From contig NZ_CP129613.1 of NCBI RefSeq assembly GCF_030486405.1, positions 3,224,001 through 3,288,000 of the forward strand: a stretch of 64,000 nucleotides of DNA, given 5' to 3'. The stretch's first letter is position 1, and each line of letters begins with the position of its first letter. This document shows positions 62,529 through 64,000 of this stretch, piece by piece. A program made the position numbers and the translations under genes. This stretch comes from Mycolicibacterium sp. HK-90 (lineage in GTDB: Bacteria; Actinomycetota; Actinomycetes; Mycobacteriales; Mycobacteriaceae). The notes beneath the pieces are model-generated. The model ran no database searches and had not been told where the DNA came from. It saw nothing but the letters and a program-made list of their open reading frames with translations.

Positions 62529-63038
62529 TCAGCTGAGAATATGGTTGACCAATTGGACAAGTCCCAGTGCGGCGAAGGTGACCGGGGTGGCCAGGACGGC
62601 GGCCAGGGCCACATTGACCGACCAGGGCTGGCGCTCCTTGAGGCCTTGTTGGCGGGCCACCATGCGGATCAGGTCGCGGCCCTCTTTCGAGTTGAACCGG
62701 TAATCGGCGACCGGTTCGATCCGGCCCCGGTCCGACAGTGCCCAGATCTTCTCCCGAGTGAGAGCAAAAATCCGGCCGCCCCGCATCTCCCAGGAAAGGG
62801 CGAGCCGGGGGACGCCGGCTGACCACTTCATTCGCGTCTGCCGATCGGTAATCGTGTAGTAGGACGCGTGCTCACGGACTCGCCAGCGGAAGCTTGATTG
62901 CAGGCCCGCCCGGTTGAACAGGCCCCACCATTGCGTGTTGACGATGTCGAGTTGGACATCGAATCCGCGCTTGGTGTTGACCACGGTGTACGGGGTGCCC
63001 TCGGCCGCGGCGGCCACAGCATCACGAAACGCGCTCAC
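62529..63038 (-). CDS. Hypothetical protein with C-terminal membrane helix
   Basis: 169 residues from ATG 63038. The first 130 residues are soluble and rich in Arg, Trp and Tyr (FRWRVREHASYYTITDRQTR; GRIFALTREKIWALSDRGR). A hydrophobic segment closes the protein (VALAAVLATPVTFAALGLVQLV). Possibly a tail-anchored membrane protein; no family recognised. It converges with the spike-like gene (51-bp gap). Confidence 0.7.
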   Translation of the reverse strand: MSAFRDAVAAAAEGTPYTVVNTKRGFDVQLDIVNTQWWGLFNRAGLQSSFRWRVREHASYYTITDRQTRMKWSAGVPRLALSWEMRGGRIFALTREKIWALSDRGRIEPVADYRFNSKEGRDLIRMVARQQGLKERQPWSVNVALAAVLATPVTFAALGLVQLVNHILS

Positions 63039-63211
63039 CGCAGACCCGCCACGCCAGCGGGGCTGGAGCTGTACAGGGAGCAGAGGTGGCGAACCGGCTC
63101 ACCGGGTACGAGGCGCATGGATCCAACGTTAGTGCGCGCCGACGGCACAACTGCGCATCAATTTCGCTGGGAGGGTGTTGCGGCCGCAGTGATGGTGGGG
63201 TTGCGGGCGAT

Positions 63212-63547
63212 TCACGGGAAGGGGATAGGCGGAATCGCGGAAGGCAACTGAATCTGCGGAATCGCGGCGGGCAGCTCGACGTGCGGTACGTCTGCCGGAA
63301 GTGGCTCCCGCGGAATCTCATTGGGCAGTTGCACGGTCGGGATGGCGCTCGGCAACGGCACCGGCGGAATGTCGCTCGGCAACGGAGCGGGCGGAATGTT
63401 GGGTGGCACCGGTAGGATCGTCACGGCATCATCAGAGGCCATTGGACGCGTGGCATCGACACCGCAGCCGACCGCGACGACCGATATCGCAGCCGCCCAG
63501 GCCAACGACAGCACTTCTCGGCGCATCCATTCCGTTCGACGTGTCAT
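63212..63547 (-). CDS. Lipoprotein of Pro-rich nonapeptide repeats
   Basis: 111 residues. Lipoprotein signal with lipobox VVAVGC (Cys28). Residues 43-111 consist of 9-residue units, such as APLPSDIPP, VPLPSAIPT, VQLPNEIPR, EPLPADVPH, VELPAAIPQ and IQLPSAIPP, consensus x-x-Leu-Pro-x-x-Ile/Val-Pro-x, ending in IPFP. An extended, wall-spanning or spacer-like structure is likely. No enzymatic domain. Function unknown. Confidence 0.8.
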   Translation of the reverse strand: MTRRTEWMRREVLSLAWAAAISVVAVGCGVDATRPMASDDAVTILPVPPNIPPAPLPSDIPPVPLPSAIPTVQLPNEIPREPLPADVPHVELPAAIPQIQLPSAIPPIPFP

Positions 63548-63674
63548 CTGCCAACCCCTTGCGATTCACCAACGACGCTATCACCGCTACGACACATGGA
63601 GTCGGCGTCAACCGCGTAAACCGGGCCGGTTGTCCTCGCCGGTCGAGTGAGCGGCACTAGTGGGGTCAGCTCCG

Positions 63675-64000
63675 TCAGCGGGAGCGTCGATCTGGCGTAA
63701 TCTGTTGTGCGCCAGTGGTATCACCAGGTTCAGTTTCGAGTTGCAGTTTGAGATTGCGGAGCCCGGTCGTTGCCCGTCGACGTATCACCCGTGCAGCAAC
63801 GGGCAACACCATAAGGGTGGCGAGACGGTTCTCATTGCGACTCATCATCCGCCATCGCACTTCACAGGTGTCCGGTCCGGTGCGAAGAATATCCATTTCC
63901 ATACGTGGCAGCAGCGGGCGCAGATCGCCCTGGGTGGCGATGCAGTGGGGCGCCACGGCATCTGTCACTCGAATGGTGACCGACCGCGTTCCACGTAGCG
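63675..64000 (-). CDS. 3' part of an unidentified gene crossing the right edge
   Basis: The frame on the minus strand is open to the right edge of the window; the start is outside. About 107 residues are visible, ending in a charged tail (LETEPGDTTGAQQITPDRRSR in part). The pattern of alternating strands (MEMDILRTGPDTCEVRWRMM in parts) followed by a basic amphipathic helix (VAARVIRRRATTGLRNLKLQLE) recalls SRPBCC/START-like proteins, but the match is weak. Confidence 0.45.
   Translation of the reverse strand, partial: LRGTRSVTIRVTDAVAPHCIATQGDLRPLLPRMEMDILRTGPDTCEVRWRMMSRNENRLATLMVLPVAARVIRRRATTGLRNLKLQLETEPGDTTGAQQITPDRRSR

Noticed and set aside
1..64000. Insertion sequences, integrases, CRISPR arrays, rRNA genes
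   Set aside because: Looked for transposase/integrase motifs, regularly spaced direct repeats and rRNA-like sequence; none was seen by eye.

Overview
The window is high-GC actinobacterial DNA with dense gene packing, many GTG starts and many 4-bp ATGA/GTGA start-stop overlaps. A PdtaR (Rv1626-type) ANTAR response regulator next to a tRNA-Leu(CAA), PknD-like kinases, lipobox proteins and short secreted proteins of mycobacterial style point to a fast-growing Mycobacterium (Mycolicibacterium). No transposase, integrase, CRISPR array or rRNA was seen; the window reads as chromosome with accessory islands.

Layout. 1-3516: 3' end of a non-ribosomal peptide synthetase that finishes with an unusual adenylation-less C-T pair. 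3539-8831: an ICMT-like methyltransferase, then a LacI regulator divergent from an amidohydrolase / APC permease / small membrane protein operon, with two LacI-type operators on the shared promoter. 8857-15287: tRNA-Leu, pdtaR, a complete branched-chain amino acid ABC transporter (binding protein, LivH, LivM, LivG, LivF) and a YnfA-like protein. 15290-18985: SCO6745-like protein, then a FadR/GntR regulator divergent from gluconokinase and a GntP permease. 19049-24588: RDD and DoxX proteins, xylulokinase-like kinase, MBL hydrolase, thioesterase, M42 peptidase. 24601-29032: GtrA protein, Rieske oxygenase with an NTF2-fold partner divergent from a TetR regulator, an EamA exporter and a DUF385-type protein. 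29036-33209: a PotABCD-type polyamine ABC transporter. 33465-37951: MFS pump, isopropylmalate-dehydrogenase-like enzyme, alpha/beta hydrolase and a staphylococcal-nuclease-like protein.

38076-45041 is mostly poorly known genes: a membrane protein, a LysM protein without signal peptide, a MerR-like membrane-anchored protein, two small secreted proteins sharing a WGxWxxGxxxP tail around an NTF2-fold protein and a meta-cleavage-type hydrolase, and a TrpB2-type enzyme. 45055-50549 looks like a local cell-envelope stress regulon: an L,D-transpeptidase, a Tat-exported multicopper oxidase, a BlaI-type repressor with its M56 membrane protease, and an NlpC/P60 hydrolase. Three of its promoter regions share an ACTACGTA-centred palindromic motif. 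50643-64000 holds two oxidoreductases, a TetR/PhyH divergent pair with a clean operator, a Ser/Thr kinase with an OB-like and a discoidin-like domain, a TetR/AurF-type diiron oxygenase pair, a lipoprotein-family gene without signal peptide, small secreted and micro-proteins, a TipA-like MerR regulator, an orphan phage-spike (gp5/VgrG) protein, and a lipoprotein of nonapeptide repeats.

The strongest candidates for something new are the BlaI-type regulon, the orphan spike and signal-less LysM proteins, the A-less terminal NRPS module and the small secreted WGxW family. All functional statements are from reading motifs by eye; no database search was possible.
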